Shown piece after piece: positions 1 to 10,498 of a stretch of 23,442 nt of DNA (its first letter is position 1; the number at the start of each line of letters is the position of its first letter). Origin of the DNA: Chara braunii. Taxonomy: Eukaryota > Streptophyta > Charophyceae > Charales > Characeae. A program made the translations under genes and the position numbers. The notes below the pieces were generated by a model. The model ran no database searches, was not told where the DNA came from, and saw only the letters and a program-made list of their open reading frames with translations. The stretch lies in the NCBI GenBank assembly GCA_003427395.1, contig BFEA01000257.1:602097-625538 (forward strand), in the 5' to 3' direction.

Positions 1-916
1 GGGGGGGGGGGGGGGGGGGGGGGGGGGGAGGAGAGCGACACAAAACGAAGGGGAAACTAGGATTCTCAGTGATTGAACAATAATGAACATGGCACATATG
101 CAGTGCAACTCAGGCATGCAACCACTTGCGCGACCCTGGGTTATATTATTATTTATCTGAGGCCTCCATGCTGTGTTGAGAGACAACAAGAATGACCCCA
201 GGGCCATGCACAGGTTCTCTGTATTGGAAGACTCCTGGCAGAATTATGAAGTAATAACAAGTATTAATAACTTACCTTACGACGGCCAGTTCGTAATAAA
301 TTCTCAAGGCGGTTACCCTGCCTTAAAGAAGAAGAAGAAGAAGAAGAAGGAAAAGAATGAGCTTTGTCTTTTTTTTTTTGTCATTGCCATTGTCCTTGTT
401 TAAGGATATTATCACTTCCATCATCGTCTCTGTCTTTGTGAACACCATGGTCATGGTCACCGCCATTGCCTTGGTTCTTCATTCTTTTTCTTCTTCCCCC
501 CCCCCCTTCCCCTTTTTTTTTCCCCCCTTTCCTTTTTTTCCCCCACTGAGTTCCTCATTCTGGATGGTAGATTCTGCAGGTAAATGGCCCCCGGTTACAC
601 AAGAGGAGGGGGGGGGGGAGGGGGGGAAGTGACGGGGTTGCTTACATTCTCGGGTATCAAATGATGAAAGGAAAAAAAACGAAGGATTGGTTTGGAATGC
701 TCATAAAGGCAAACCTGGGTCTCGGAGGATGGGCCCATGTGAAACTCAGGGCACCATGGGCAGAATTTTTTTTTTGTTTTTTTGTTTTTTGTTTTTTGCT
801 CCACTCTATTCGTAGGGAGCAACACGTGCTGGGAACCCGGCCCAGTGTCCCTCTTAGAAATTTACAGATCCATTAAGATACCCAGGCAATCACCTCCCTA
901 AGTAGGTTTTTTTCCA
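1..916. other. Low-complexity flank, no gene recognised
   Basis: This stretch precedes the LTR element. It starts with a run of 28 G, carries a (GAA)n tract near 328-350, and has a C/T-only block at about 496-545 followed by a G-rich block at 604-628 and a T-rich block at 765-797. The short open frames here translate these simple repeats (poly-Lys, Pro/Phe-rich, Pro-rich) and show no domain. I see no RNA gene and no element boundary. Some of the homopolymer lengths may be assembly artefacts. Confidence 0.6.
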
Positions 917-920
917 CATA
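917..920. repeat. Target site duplication, left copy (CATA)
   Basis: CATA directly precedes the TGTGATGACC start of the 5' LTR and the same four bases directly follow the 3' LTR at 13791-13794. Gypsy elements often make 5-bp duplications. A 5-bp reading (ACATA) is possible only if the LTR end is moved one base inward, which would break the TG...CA ends. Confidence 0.6.
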
Positions 921-2249
921 TGTGATGACCCGTCGATACATGAACTGAAACACACAACTGATTTCTGAGTTTTGCCCACAGACTGAATGCCCTGCTGAGT
1001 TTCCCGCTTGCTACTAAGTCTGTGTGTGCACGCTTGCTGGACTGCATGTCTGTCTGAGTGCTGGATGGCTTGAGTGTGTGTGTGACCATGCCTGTCTGAG
1101 TGTTGGTTGGCTTGGGTGTGTGTGACCGTGCCTGTCTGAGTGCTGGTTGGCATGAGTATGTGTGTGGCCCGTCAGGGCACTTGCTCGTTTGTTGGGCCCT
1201 CAGGGCCGGTACTTACCTTTGGCCGTGACATTGAGGGGTTGCAGCGGGGAAAAACACTCAAGTAGCGGGTAGGCCGGTACCGCACCTGGAAGGGGTAGAT
1301 GTGCAGGTACCGGAGGCCGAGCAGAAGAAGACAAAAGTGGAATTTCTAGAGGCCGGTAGTTGTAGGTTAGGTCTAGGCGGATATCAGTCCAACCAGTCTG
1401 GGTCTAGGGCCTGTACAGGCAATATCATAGTCTGCAATGATGTTTCCCTCCAAAAAGGAGGAGGTACCGGTTGCTTGGGAGGCCAAGCGGCCTGGAAGTC
1501 ACCGCCCCAGAGGCAAAGCAGGCCGCTATATCTTCGGGCCGGGTGGAGAGTCCAGCCTCTTTTTCGGTGTGCAAGTTTGGCAACACACTGGTGGAGCGCT
1601 GGCTGGAGCAGCGCTAAGCTGGAGCAGCGCTGCTGGGGAGGAAGGAGAAGGACACAAGGGAGGAAGAAGGAAGGAAGGTGGAGGAGCGCCAGGGGAGCGC
1701 CAGGGGTACTTACCTGGCTATGCTGCGGCCATCTTCATCACCTTCGTGGCGCTGCAGCAAGGAGTCCCCAACTGGGGGAAGCCACACCAAGAAGCTTCAA
1801 CACAGGGTTGGGCATGGCGGCCTGAGCTAGAGCAGCCATTGCTGATTTGGGTTGTCCTTTGGGCATCTGGGCAAGGCCTAGTAGTCCGCCATAGCCTCGG
1901 CCTATGAGAGTGAAGAGTGGGGAGGCGGCCATGGCTATGGTGGACCTCAAGTGATACCTGCAGTAGAAGAGGGACTCGGACATTGATTCTGGATCAGTCA
2001 TTCAACATTGTATTATTATTCCTTGTATGAATAAGAGAAGGGAGAGATAAGGAGGAGGAGATTGTTGGGCGAAGAAGAAGAGTCTTGTCATTGTCTTTGT
2101 TGGTGTACATCTTCTTCTTCTTCTTTCTTACTTCTTCTTCTTCTTGTAATCCTCTCTCTCTCCTCTCGAGTTCATTCATTTCTTTCTGCAATTGGATGAC
2201 ATTGTACTTTCCGGTGGATGTGTATCTCGAAATTGGCCAGGTCATAACA
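921..2249 (+). repeat. 5' long terminal repeat
   Basis: About 1329 bp, matching 12472-13790 along its whole length. It begins TGTGATGACC and ends GGTCATAACA. Landmarks shared with the other copy are a ~42-bp tandem repeat (1044-1167), several GGTACC sites, GGAGCAGCGCT repeats near 1600-1630, and a CTT-rich tract near 2108-2142. Compared with the 3' copy it carries an extra ~10-bp tandem duplication near 1683-1705. Two open frames of 174 and 156 codons cross it, but they are not kept intact in the 3' LTR and are not credible genes. No clear TATA box could be fixed. Confidence 0.93.
1044..1167. repeat. Tandem repeat inside the LTR, about 3 x 42 bp
   Basis: Three successive units contain a TGTCTGAGTGYTGG core followed by TTGGC/ATGG and a (TG)n stretch. 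The same array, slightly diverged, lies in the 3' LTR at about 12595-12718. Its place near the start of the LTR would be U3, where such repeats often act as enhancers. That role is inference. Confidence 0.75.
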
Positions 2250-2250
2250 T

Positions 2251-2262
2251 TGATATCAGAGC
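2251..2262 (+). promoter_or_regulatory. Primer binding site (initiator-Met tRNA type)
   Basis: TGATATCAGAGC begins one base after the LTR end. It differs at one position from TGGTATCAGAGC, the complement of the plant initiator methionine tRNA 3' end used by most plant gypsy and copia elements. Its position fits minus-strand strong-stop priming. Confidence 0.85.
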
Positions 2263-2354
2263 GGATTCTACTTGCTGGTGAGAGTTGACTTTGCTCCTAT
2301 AAGAGTGTTAGGCATCTCTATAACGGCCGAATGTAGGCCGTCCACCAATCAAGA

Positions 2355-4391
2355 ATGGATCACGCCCCTGTGGTCCTGGCTTCAATGTGGTACAAATCCG
2401 CAATTTGGGCCCTGGATAAAAAGACCTTACGACCTCTACAACGCCAAATAGCTGCCTTTTTGTGGAGAGGGGCCCATGACAAACAGAACGTGATCAGCCG
2501 CGTAGCATGGCACTCCATCACACAGCCCAAAGCAAGGGGGGGGCTGGGAATTATCGATCCCCTAACGCAAACAAAAGCACTAGCAATTCAGTGGATCAAG
2601 AGACTCATCTTCAACACTGAATCCCCCTGGCAGGGGCTGGCCTTGGAGCAAATTTCCAGACTAGCCCCCCAAACAACAGAAGACAAAGACCCTCTAATGT
2701 GGTTGGAAAACCGGGACTGGACCATCCCCAGAGCGTCACGGCAACGGGACTCTCAGCCGACCACAACCAGACAAATGGCCAAGGAGGACCTGAAAAAGGA
2801 CCCCTTCTGGCCCAACCTCCTCAACACCTGGAGAAGTCTCCCCCTCCCAGATAAAACTCCGCCAGAAAGATGGGAAGAAGTAGTGCGTCAACCCCTCTTC
2901 GGCAATAGGTGGATAACAAAAACGAATGGCCAGACTCTCCACTGCATGGCCTCGCCGTGGCAAGGGTGGGTAAAGAACGGGATCACAAGAATTTGGGATA
3001 TTTGGGATACAGAAAAAGGAGAGTGGATTGACGCGGAGCATTTACGAGAAAAGCTGCGATACTGTCAGCACCCCCAGGAAGCCCTGGAAAAGGTAGCGGA
3101 AATGATCCCCATCAACTGGCTGAGAATCTTACGCAAAGGCCCCACCCTGCAGAAAGATGACTGGGTGGCATGCCCTGGAAGGAAGGGAGAGGTAGGTAGG
3201 GTCATCTCCACGCAGCCAGATGGAACTGTAACCGTGACCTGCTTCCACATAGGGAAGGGAGATGCCCTCCCAGAAAACACTAAGACCACAACGCCAGCCC
3301 ACCCAAGGACCGAACTTTTTCGTGTTAGGGTGCTCCGAGGAGGCCAACAACGGATAGCCTTGAGACCATCCACCCCGATCCAACAGCTACCCTTGGACCC
3401 GGTGGAATGGACATGGACAACCCACAGAAAAAAAGGAAGGAACGACTCAAAATCGCTATATGGATTAACAGTGAAAACAGCATACAGGCTTCTCAGACCA
3501 AAACTCAACCTCTTTGACCAGGGTGGAGAACGATGGAGAACTCACCTAAACATCAGCCAAGAGGAGATCAGACCACTAAAATGGTTTCGGCTGGCTAAGG
3601 TAAAACCTGCCAAAATAGCGTCGCTTCAATGGCAGTTGGAGCATCGCTGCCTACCAACCAACAACTGGCTGATAGATCGAACTACGCTGGAACAAAGGGG
3701 GCTGGCTCTCCCCTGGTGTAAATTGTGCATGAATGCCTTCCCGGCTCGAAAACACCCCGAAACCATTGAACACATATTTCTACAATGCCCAGGCGCGCTA
3801 TGCATGTGGAGATGGTGGGACCGAATTTGGGACCAACTAGGGACAACCACGCCCTGGCCCTGGGACTGGAAGGCGCTGTTATGTGAAGCTTGGCTTAGAG
3901 GACAAACAGACCATCCCCCTAAGGAATTTACTGTCAATATGTTTAAACTTGGACGAAGGGCGGTCATCTGGGCACTATGGAGATGGCGCTGCACCTTCTA
4001 GATGGAAGGGGCGAGACTCGAAGGCCCGGAATTCACCGATAGTGTGATCCAGCAGATTCAAACAGGAATAACGGCCAGATGGGAAGTGGTCAGAGCTCAC
4101 ATTCGGCCACTACAAACACACAAAGACATCACCCAAAAAATACAAGACTTTAGCACAAGCTGGCTGGGCGGACCGGACGGAGGGAGAATCGGGAAGGTGG
4201 AGTGGAAAGGACAGTTAGGGGGGACAGGAGAGGGTCAACCGGGAGCAGGGGCACTAACAGACCTTCAACTGATATTCTACGAGTGGGCCAAGATAGACGC
4301 AGAGATCCCCCTCAGACCCCCCGGAGACTTCCCCGATCCCTTCCCCCCCCCTGCCCACTGTCTAGTGGGGTTACAATGGTACGGCTTGTAG
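2355..4391 (+). pseudogene. LINE ORF2 C-terminal fragment (RT thumb end, SH3-like stretch, zf-RVT)
   Basis: The first ~80 residues carry the segment after the RT palm of plant-type LINEs (FLWRG, then RVAWHSITQPKARGGLGIIDP-like residues). The endonuclease and the RT catalytic part are absent. Around codons 265-325 there is a stretch with DDWVACPGRKGEVGRV and a DGTVTVTCF strand pattern that resembles a small SH3/Tudor-like barrel. Codons ~375-490 match the zf-RVT domain: an A-L-W/F-rich helix region, then CKLC, HIFLQC as a CCHC metal site and a WRWW patch. A TAG at 3999-4001 interrupts the frame, but it stays open in the same phase to 4391, and the part after it (EVVRAHIRPLQ) reads as the normal ORF2 tail. 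It is therefore one ORF broken by a nonsense mutation, not two genes. The missing N-terminus makes it non-functional. Confidence 0.87.
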
Positions 4392-4751
4392 AAAGTAGCA
4401 TCAACATACAGCAGTCTTTCTATATGGTGTTCTCTGGGATGATTCTATTATATAGTGCGGAGGAAGGGATAAACTAGCTCTTCAGTGATAGGATTATGGC
4501 GCCCAGTACAGGGTGAAGAGGTCTTATCCCTTGTCCACCAACCTGCACAGTCAATCCTCTGGTGACAGAGCAATCAATGCTGGCAGGCGTCCCTCTCATT
4601 CATATTTCTCACTATTGATTCTTTTGTTGTAAGGGACGTTGGACCCGCTTTCCAGCAAGTGACGCTCCCCACCAATAGATGGAGTCCCCCCCCGGGTGCT
4701 AGTGTTGACTGCTCTTATCAGCAGCACCAGCACTGCAGGAGGGTGTTTGTT

Positions 4752-4752
<1 letters not shown>

Positions 4753-4791
<39 letters not shown>
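4753..4791 (+). repeat. A39 tail of the LINE
   Basis: An uninterrupted run of 39 A closes the LINE fragment, and unrelated leader-type sequence starts at 4792. The length suggests either a fairly young insertion or later slippage. Confidence 0.85.
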
Positions 4792-4793
<2 letters not shown>

Positions 4794-5001
4794 TTGGTAC
4801 AGAGGGAAACGGAAATCAAGTTTGAGTGTGAAAAGAAGGGGGAAAGGGGCAGCTTTGGCAGCGAAAGTTGGGGATGAGTCATGGATGGAGGTAAGCTTTG
4901 ACACACGATCATGGAGATGGTGGATTGTAACGCTGTTCTTCTGGAGATCGTGTTCTTTGAGACTGTTTCTCACATATCTTGTCGTCAGTAATGGCGATCA
5001 T

Positions 5002-5157
5002 GTGTCGCGTTTGAGTTGTTATTGGTGACCTCTCTTACTTCGCGTTCGAGTGTGTTGTTGGCGACCTCTCTTACTTACCACAAGTGCAGCTAGATCAAGT
5101 CACGAAAATCGTAGAGCGAGTCTCTCTTACTTCGCGTTCGAGTGTGTTGTTGGTGAC
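5002..5157. repeat. Degenerate ~36-bp direct repeats ending at an N and A24
   Basis: The unit CGCGTTYGAGTGTGTTGTTGG followed by YGACCTCTCTTACTT occurs as a diverged copy at about 5004-5039, a full copy at about 5040-5075 and a partial copy at 5132-5157. The repeats stop at the single N (5158). Collapsed tandem copies at an assembly join would look the same. Confidence 0.65.
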
Positions 5158-5198
5158 NAAAAAAAAAAAAAAAAAAAAAAAAGACTTTGCTGCCCTAA

Positions 5199-5238
5199 CC
5201 CTAACCTAAGTGGTTGAGGGCAACACTTAGGGTTAGGG
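5199..5238. repeat. Imperfect inverted repeat made of TTAGGG-like motifs
   Basis: CCCTAACCTAAGTG (5199-5212) can pair with CACTTAGGGTTAGGG (5224-5238) across an 11-base loop, with a one-base length difference. The motifs resemble telomere repeats but there are only about two per arm, facing each other. Confidence 0.7.
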
Positions 5239-6480
5239 TTGGTTGGTTGAGGGAAGTGGGGCAGCGTGGCTAAGGGAAGCTGCCCCCACGTGGTTAGGTC
5301 ATGTGGGGTCGACATAGAACCTAACCAGGTTGCTTGAGAGTGAGATTAGGGTGGCGGGACATTTCGAGGGGACTTCATGCAGCGATTTGAGAGAGGCAAC
5401 AGTGAGAGGCACTCGCACCTGGAAGCTGATTCAAGGGAGACACTTGGCAACTTAAGGGCTGCCCTCAAGTAGGCGAGCTTGAGGGTCAGCGGCCACTCAG
5501 CATCTACGGACTGCAAGTTGCCACTTGGTTCTTCAACATCGACGGGGGATTCGGCATTGCACTTTGGCGTTGGAGTCAGACCCTCCCAGGAGATAGGACA
5601 CTAGTGTAGGGGTAGCGTTAGAGGGGTCAGGAGGACCACATGAAAAAGGGGTGAGTTCTATTCATCTCGAAGCTCAAGGCCAGTCAGGTAAGTGCCATGC
5701 ACCTACGGGATTCCCATGTATGTGTGTATGGTATTGATTGTCCTGCTGGGGTACTCAGGGTTTCTTTTCCTACTCCTCTGTGGTCTTGATTGTGTGACTG
5801 AATGCATGTGATCTACCTACACACCTGATGGATGGAAAATGAAGTATCTCGACCTAAATGCCGAGTCTTTCTACAGTGCTTTGTCTTTCATCTCTGAACG
5901 GTTGTAGTCTGTAGGTTCTACCAAAAGTTGAAATTTCGTTTCTCAGTGCAGTGGAGACTGAACTAAGTCCATATGGAACTCCTCTTGGTTGGGACCTGGT
6001 TGAGACCTACGTGGGACCCCTAGGACCCAGCGGGACCGGGCCCAAACAAGAAGAGCCTCTGGACCCAAATCGGTTAGGTATTGACCTCTTGTCTTCTTGG
6101 CTGGGATACGGAGTTCATTCTTCTTGGATTAGGACATCCACTGCCGAGGGGATCTTGGATGAGACGTTTCGCATGTCTTCTGAATTACACTGTCCGTGGC
6201 TTGACTCGCAGCCTGTACACCACTCAATTCTCCATTGTTGCATTTAGTCACTCGTTGTCTGATTTGTTGTACGGTCACAGAGCTGGTCAGACTGGACTCG
6301 AGAGGACCTCGTATGCAGTCTGATCAAATTGGGTCGCTGGATCAGACCTCTGATTCGAACTTATTTGTTTTTTTCTCTTTGGTTGGTTGCTCTCTACATC
6401 CAAACGAAATGCCACTCCAGCTAGGAGTTCTACCTTCTCTTCTCTGAGCTTTTCAGTCTGTTTCTCTGAGTTCATTTCCG

Positions 6481-8373
6481 ATGCCCGTGGAGACTCGCAA
6501 CCAGAAAGAAGAGAGAGAGAGGAGGGAGAGAGAAAAGGGAGAGAGGGAAAGTGACCGTCTGAAGTGGGCAAGGACTGGGAAAGGAGTGTTTGTCCAAATG
6601 AGAGGGGGAGGGAACCTCTTGAGAGTCTAATTGATTCTTTTGCTAACTGGCGACTCGCTGACCCACCTGTCAATACTAACAGTCCAAAAATGGCTCAGCT
6701 AACTTCAGTGCAATGGCGGGCCTTGTTAGATGCAGCCAGTGATGCCGAAAAAACATATCTACAAGCACTCCTAGATAGTGCAACCAAAAGGGAACAGGAG
6801 GCAAAGAAGGAGAGGAAGGAGACATTGCTGAAAAGGCAGGTGGCCATCCTAGAGATTGTTCCCTCACTGACCGAAGAGCAGTGTGGGGAACAATTGCAGT
6901 CTATACTCACCGCCCTTGTTAAAGTCAGGAATCTTGAGGATCATACCACTCAGATCGCTGAAGTCTTCGCAAAAGTTGCGAACACTTCAAGATGATCTGA
7001 TTGATATGACCCGCAAGTACCATGAATTGGCAAAGGAGGTGGTTGAGCTGCGACAAGCCCAAGTGGCCAACCCTCTTCCTCTACCCCCTGGATCTGAAGC
7101 TGCAATTGAAACTACCTCTCCTCTCTTACTATGTCTTCTTCCTTGAATGTGTTGGCAACCCCCTCGGGGCCTGCAACAAGTGCAGATTCCGTTGTTGTTG
7201 TGACAAGCAACGAGGCTGGAAATTCTGCAACTGCTGCAGCCCCAAGATTGGAACCAGCAGGTGCTGGTCCCAGCCGCGTTGGTCCCTACGTGGACCGAAA
7301 GGCGGTTCAAATACCGTCTAAGTACGACGGCAAAGAAGACATCGAATCCTGAATCAGCTCCATGAGGGCATACTTCGAGGTGCTCGAGACTCAACCTGAG
7401 ACCCAGTCCGTGATCATGGGAATGAATGTTGAGCCGGTCGTGCGGAGCTTCTTAGAGGCCCAAGCCACGCGGGCTGGGATTCCTAAAATAGAACTAACCA
7501 GATGGCTTAAGGCCACCCCGGTTGCCTCCCTCGAGGACCTCCTCATATCGCAATACTTGGATCCACATGCGCAGCAAGGGCAAAAATTCAACTTGCCAAA
7601 ATCAAGCACAGCAAGTGGACGGGCTCCATGAAAAGCCTGCAGACCTATCTTAGCAAGATGTTTGCTACACCCGGATTGGAACTGACTATGCAATCTTGCT
7701 TGGATGTGGTCAAAGGCGCGGTTCCCACCAACTTTACCAATCGCCTGGGCAGGGACTTCATTGGTTACACTGACTGGTTCACCTTGATGAAGGACATAGT
7801 CAGTCTTGAGGCTGTAGACCTCGTCACCACAGCAAGCAGCAAAAAGCCCATGGGCGGCAGACAGTTCAAAGACAACAACCGTTTTGTTGTGCATGACCTG
7901 CTGAAGGCGAAGAAGAGGCCGATGCAGATGACCCCACTCTTGGTGACAACCAAGAACAGGACTCTGATACAGCTTGTTCTTCAGCCCATGAGTCTGATGC
8001 AAACACAGAAGAAGAAAAATTTACTGCCTTTAAAAAGACTGCCAACGCAAAGGGACCGAATCGGAGTGCAGGGAAGAACTATGTCCAACTTCCCAAGGGA
8101 GTCAAGATCCCGCCTAAACCGGAGGATGCGACTACTACACCTTGCGTCGACCTCCGGATTACTGAAAATGACTGGCGTGGTCGACTCAAGAAGGGGGTAT
8201 GCCTGCATTGCCAAAAACCAAACCATAAGGTACAAGATTGTTATAGGCTGCAGGGAAACTAGAACCGGGCATAGAGTCATACTTCAACAAACTCTACAGC
8301 AGGGGAGACAGAATGTGAGGCAGATCAACAGTCCTCCCTTGAAGCCCAATCATCTGTTGAACACACGGCTGAG
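6481..8373 (+). pseudogene. Gypsy gag (coiled coil, capsid-like core, CCHC knuckle), frameshifted
   Basis: Gag would form the particle and package element RNA. An ATG at 6481 opens a Glu/Arg-rich stretch, and an ATG at 6690 opens MAQLTSVQWRALLDAASD, an amphipathic Gln/Glu/Lys-rich coiled-coil head. From there the reading phase changes near 6950, returns near 7131, meets a TGA at 7350-7352 (followed by ISSMRAYFEVLE, where gag proteins of this type usually have Trp), changes near 7585 and again near 7905. The capsid-like part includes RLGRDFIGYTDWFTLM and ends in an acidic linker. A zinc knuckle C-x2-C-x4-H-x4-C (CLHCQKPNHKVQDC) lies at 8200-8241. TAG codons at 8260 and 8272 separate it from the protease in the same phase. 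At least four frameshifts and three stops make it dead. Which ATG is the true start is uncertain. Confidence 0.8.
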
Positions 8374-8697
8374 GTGAGTACCGTTTTGTATGTCGAGTCT
8401 TGGGAGGAGTCTGGGACGGTCGATTTTCACTACCACTTGGAGCATTCGGCTGAGATGAAACAGCAGTGTGCCCAGGGGACGGTAAAGTTGATCTTCTTTA
8501 AACTTCTCATAAACCACCGCTATCTCCATGTTTTGGTTGACTGTGGTGCTACGGCTAACTTTATGTCACCTCATGGGATACGCAAAGCGGGTTTGGGGAT
8601 GAAGCAAGTGGCCTTGCAAAACCCTTGCCGGACCCAAGTTGGCAACAAAGAAGTTCTCTTCTACGCATGCACTCAAAGGTACGCGCACTACCTTTGA
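8374..8697 (+). pseudogene. Gypsy aspartic protease (retropepsin-like) remnant
   Basis: The frame continues in phase from the zinc knuckle through a 100-bp spacer. The segment HVLVDCGATANFMSP, with the catalytic Asp at 8539-8541, matches the flap-side active-site region of gypsy proteases, which cut the Gag-Pol polyprotein. The triad reads Asp-Cys-Gly rather than the usual Asp-Ser/Thr-Gly. Phase is lost near 8645, and the rest of the protease fold (FYVLDKCPFDVVLHLGWLQ) continues in the phase of the following ORF. Confidence 0.78.
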
Positions 8698-10498
8698 CAA
8701 GGACAAAACTGTCACACACGCGTTGAACTTCTATGTTCTTGACAAGTGCCCCTTCGACGTTGTCCTTCACTTGGGCTGGCTGCAGTCCCAATGCGAATGG
8801 ACCAAGTGGAACGAGTCACTTTTTATGATCAAAGATGCTCGAGGGAACGAGCTTCCTGTCCTCTTGGATGAGAAGCACGAGTCCCAAGTGACTTTTTTGA
8901 ATGCTATGCAGTTCTGCAAGAAATGGCGCAAGCACAAGGAGGAAGAACAGTTGTATGTTGCCTTTGTTCGTCATACCCATATGCCATCTACTTTTGCAGT
9001 TAATACCACTACTAGTTCGATTAGTGATCCTACTTATAGTACTTCTACTTCTAGCACCTCTATTTCTCTACCCTCTAATGGTCCGAATGATCCTACTTCA
9101 GATTCGGTCGTCTCTATCCACGACCTGCGACCGGATCTAGGCGACCCCTTTATTCCCCCACCCCCATCGGTCCCACCAGACATCCAAAACCTCCTCAATC
9201 AGTTTCCAGAAGTTCTAGCCGAGCCACGTGGAGTCCCAACGCGATCGGTCCGACACACCATCGAGTTGGTTGAAGGTGTTGTTCCTCCAAAGGGCTGCGT
9301 ATACCGAATGGGACCCGGCGAGTTGGAGGAACTCCGGCGACAGATTGATGAGATGATTGATAAGGGGTGGATCAAGCCTAGCGAATCTGAATTTTGCGCT
9401 CCTGTGTTGTTTGTTCCAAAGAAAGGAGGCAAACTCCGCATGTGTATTGACTATCACGGTCTAAACCGCATCACAAGAAAGAATGCCTATCCATTGCCTC
9501 GTATAGATGACTTGCTTGATGTCGCAGGTGGGTGCAAGGTCTTCTCCAAGATCGATCTCAAGTCTGGCTACCACCAGATTAAATTCGATCCTGCGGACCA
9601 GCACAAGACTTTGTTCAAAACACGCGATGGGCTTTACGAGTTTACCGTAATGCCCTACAGTCTCACGAACGCACCGGCCACCTTCCAAAGCCTTATGAAC
9701 AAAGTCCTCCGCGAACAGATTGGCCGGTTCGTGGTGGTCTACCTCGATGACATTCTAATCTTCAGCAAGTCCATGGAGGAACACCTCAAGCACCTTGAGG
9801 AAGTACTGACTATCGTCAAGAAGATGCAACTCCATCTCATCTATCTTGGGCACTGGTTGTCTGCTGCAGGCCTAGAGCCTGAAGCAACCAAGGTGGAGGT
9901 CATATGCAACTGGCCTCAGCCCGTAAACATTCGCGAACTGCGTTATTTTCTTGGTCTCGCGTTATACCATCGAAAGTTTGTGCCCCGCTTCTCCATTGTT
10001 GCGCGTCCATCGTCTCGACTAACAAGTAAGAATGTTCCCTACTCTTGGGATACCGCGTGCACGAACGTCTTTCACGCCTTGAAGGACGCCTTGGTAAGTT
10101 ACCCGGTACTCCGCATTGCAGATCCCAAACTGACATTCGTAGTTACTACGGATGCAAGTCAGTATGGAATCGGCGCAGTGCTGCAACAAGATCAACAAGA
10201 TCACGGCGATGGCTTGCAGCCACTCGAGTACTCCAGCAAACGCATGCCCGGCGTAAAGGTAGCCACTTCCACCTACATGCGCGAGCTCTATGCTTTGCGT
10301 ATGGCGTTGGACCATTGGAAACACTATGTTTTGGGACGCCACTTCAAAGTCTTCTCAGATCATCAGACTCTGAAGTGGATCAAACAACAAACTACCCTGT
10401 CCCCTACCTTGCTTCGCTAGTTCCATGAGATTGACATTTTCGATTTTGAGTTAAGACACAAAAAGGGCTGATATAATCGAGTCGCTGACGCATTGTCT
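8639..10498 (+). pseudogene. Gypsy reverse transcriptase - RNase H
   Basis: This copies element RNA into DNA and removes the RNA strand. The first ~110 codons finish the protease, then comes a Ser/Thr/Pro linker. RT starts at about codon 195 with the gypsy pattern: a PRIDDLL segment, KIDLKSGYHQI, a MPYSLTNAPATFQ block and the active site YLDD at 9740-9751. Between the YLDD block and LGHWLSAAGL about a dozen residues expected in the family seem to be missing, which suggests an in-frame deletion. RNase H shows TTDAS (Asp at about 10151), RELYAL and FSDHQTLKW, so its acidic residues are present. TAG at 10418-10420 and TGA at 10469-10471 break the frame inside the RNase H tail. The phase continues unchanged into VADALSRHPEY and the integrase. 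Confidence 0.92.

Larger units (their letters stand above)
2340..4791 (+). mobile_element. 5'-truncated LINE (non-LTR retrotransposon) nested in the gypsy leader
   Basis: This fragment carries only the C-terminal part of a LINE ORF2, about 360 bp of 3' untranslated sequence (4392-4752) and an A39 tail (4753-4791). It lies just behind the primer binding site, in the same orientation as the host element. The left junction is approximate: the reading frame meets a TAG at 2334-2336, and recognisable LINE protein starts by about 2360. I found no convincing target site duplication between the sequence before about 2350 and the sequence after the A tract. Loss of the 5' half is usual for target-primed reverse transcription. 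Confidence 0.85.
4792..6480 (+). other. Gypsy leader / pre-gag region, no gene recognised
   Basis: About 1.7 kb between the LINE tail and gag. It holds the 36-bp repeats at 5002-5157, an ambiguous base (N) at 5158 followed by A24 (5159-5182), and a TTAGGG-like hairpin (5199-5238). The rest is single-copy sequence with no domain. An open frame of 98 codons at 5951-6247 has no recognisable motif. Part of this region may be another inserted retrosequence ending at the A24 run. Confidence 0.55.

Noticed and set aside
279-290. ACGACGGCCAGT, identical to part of a common cloning-vector primer site
   Set aside because: Only 12 bases match and the flanks are unlike vector sequence, so chance is a sufficient explanation.
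1301-1907. Overlapping ORFs of 174 and 156 codons in the 5' LTR, with relatives at 12852-13381
   Set aside because: They lie inside the LTR, are broken differently in the two LTR copies and show no domain.
5191-5240. Interstitial telomere
   Set aside because: There are only about two TTAGGG-like motifs per side, in opposite orientation, so it is a hairpin and not a telomere array.
5951-6323. Overlapping ORFs of 98 and 80 codons in the gypsy leader
   Set aside because: They have no domain or compositional signal and are separated by stops from gag, so they are likely chance frames.
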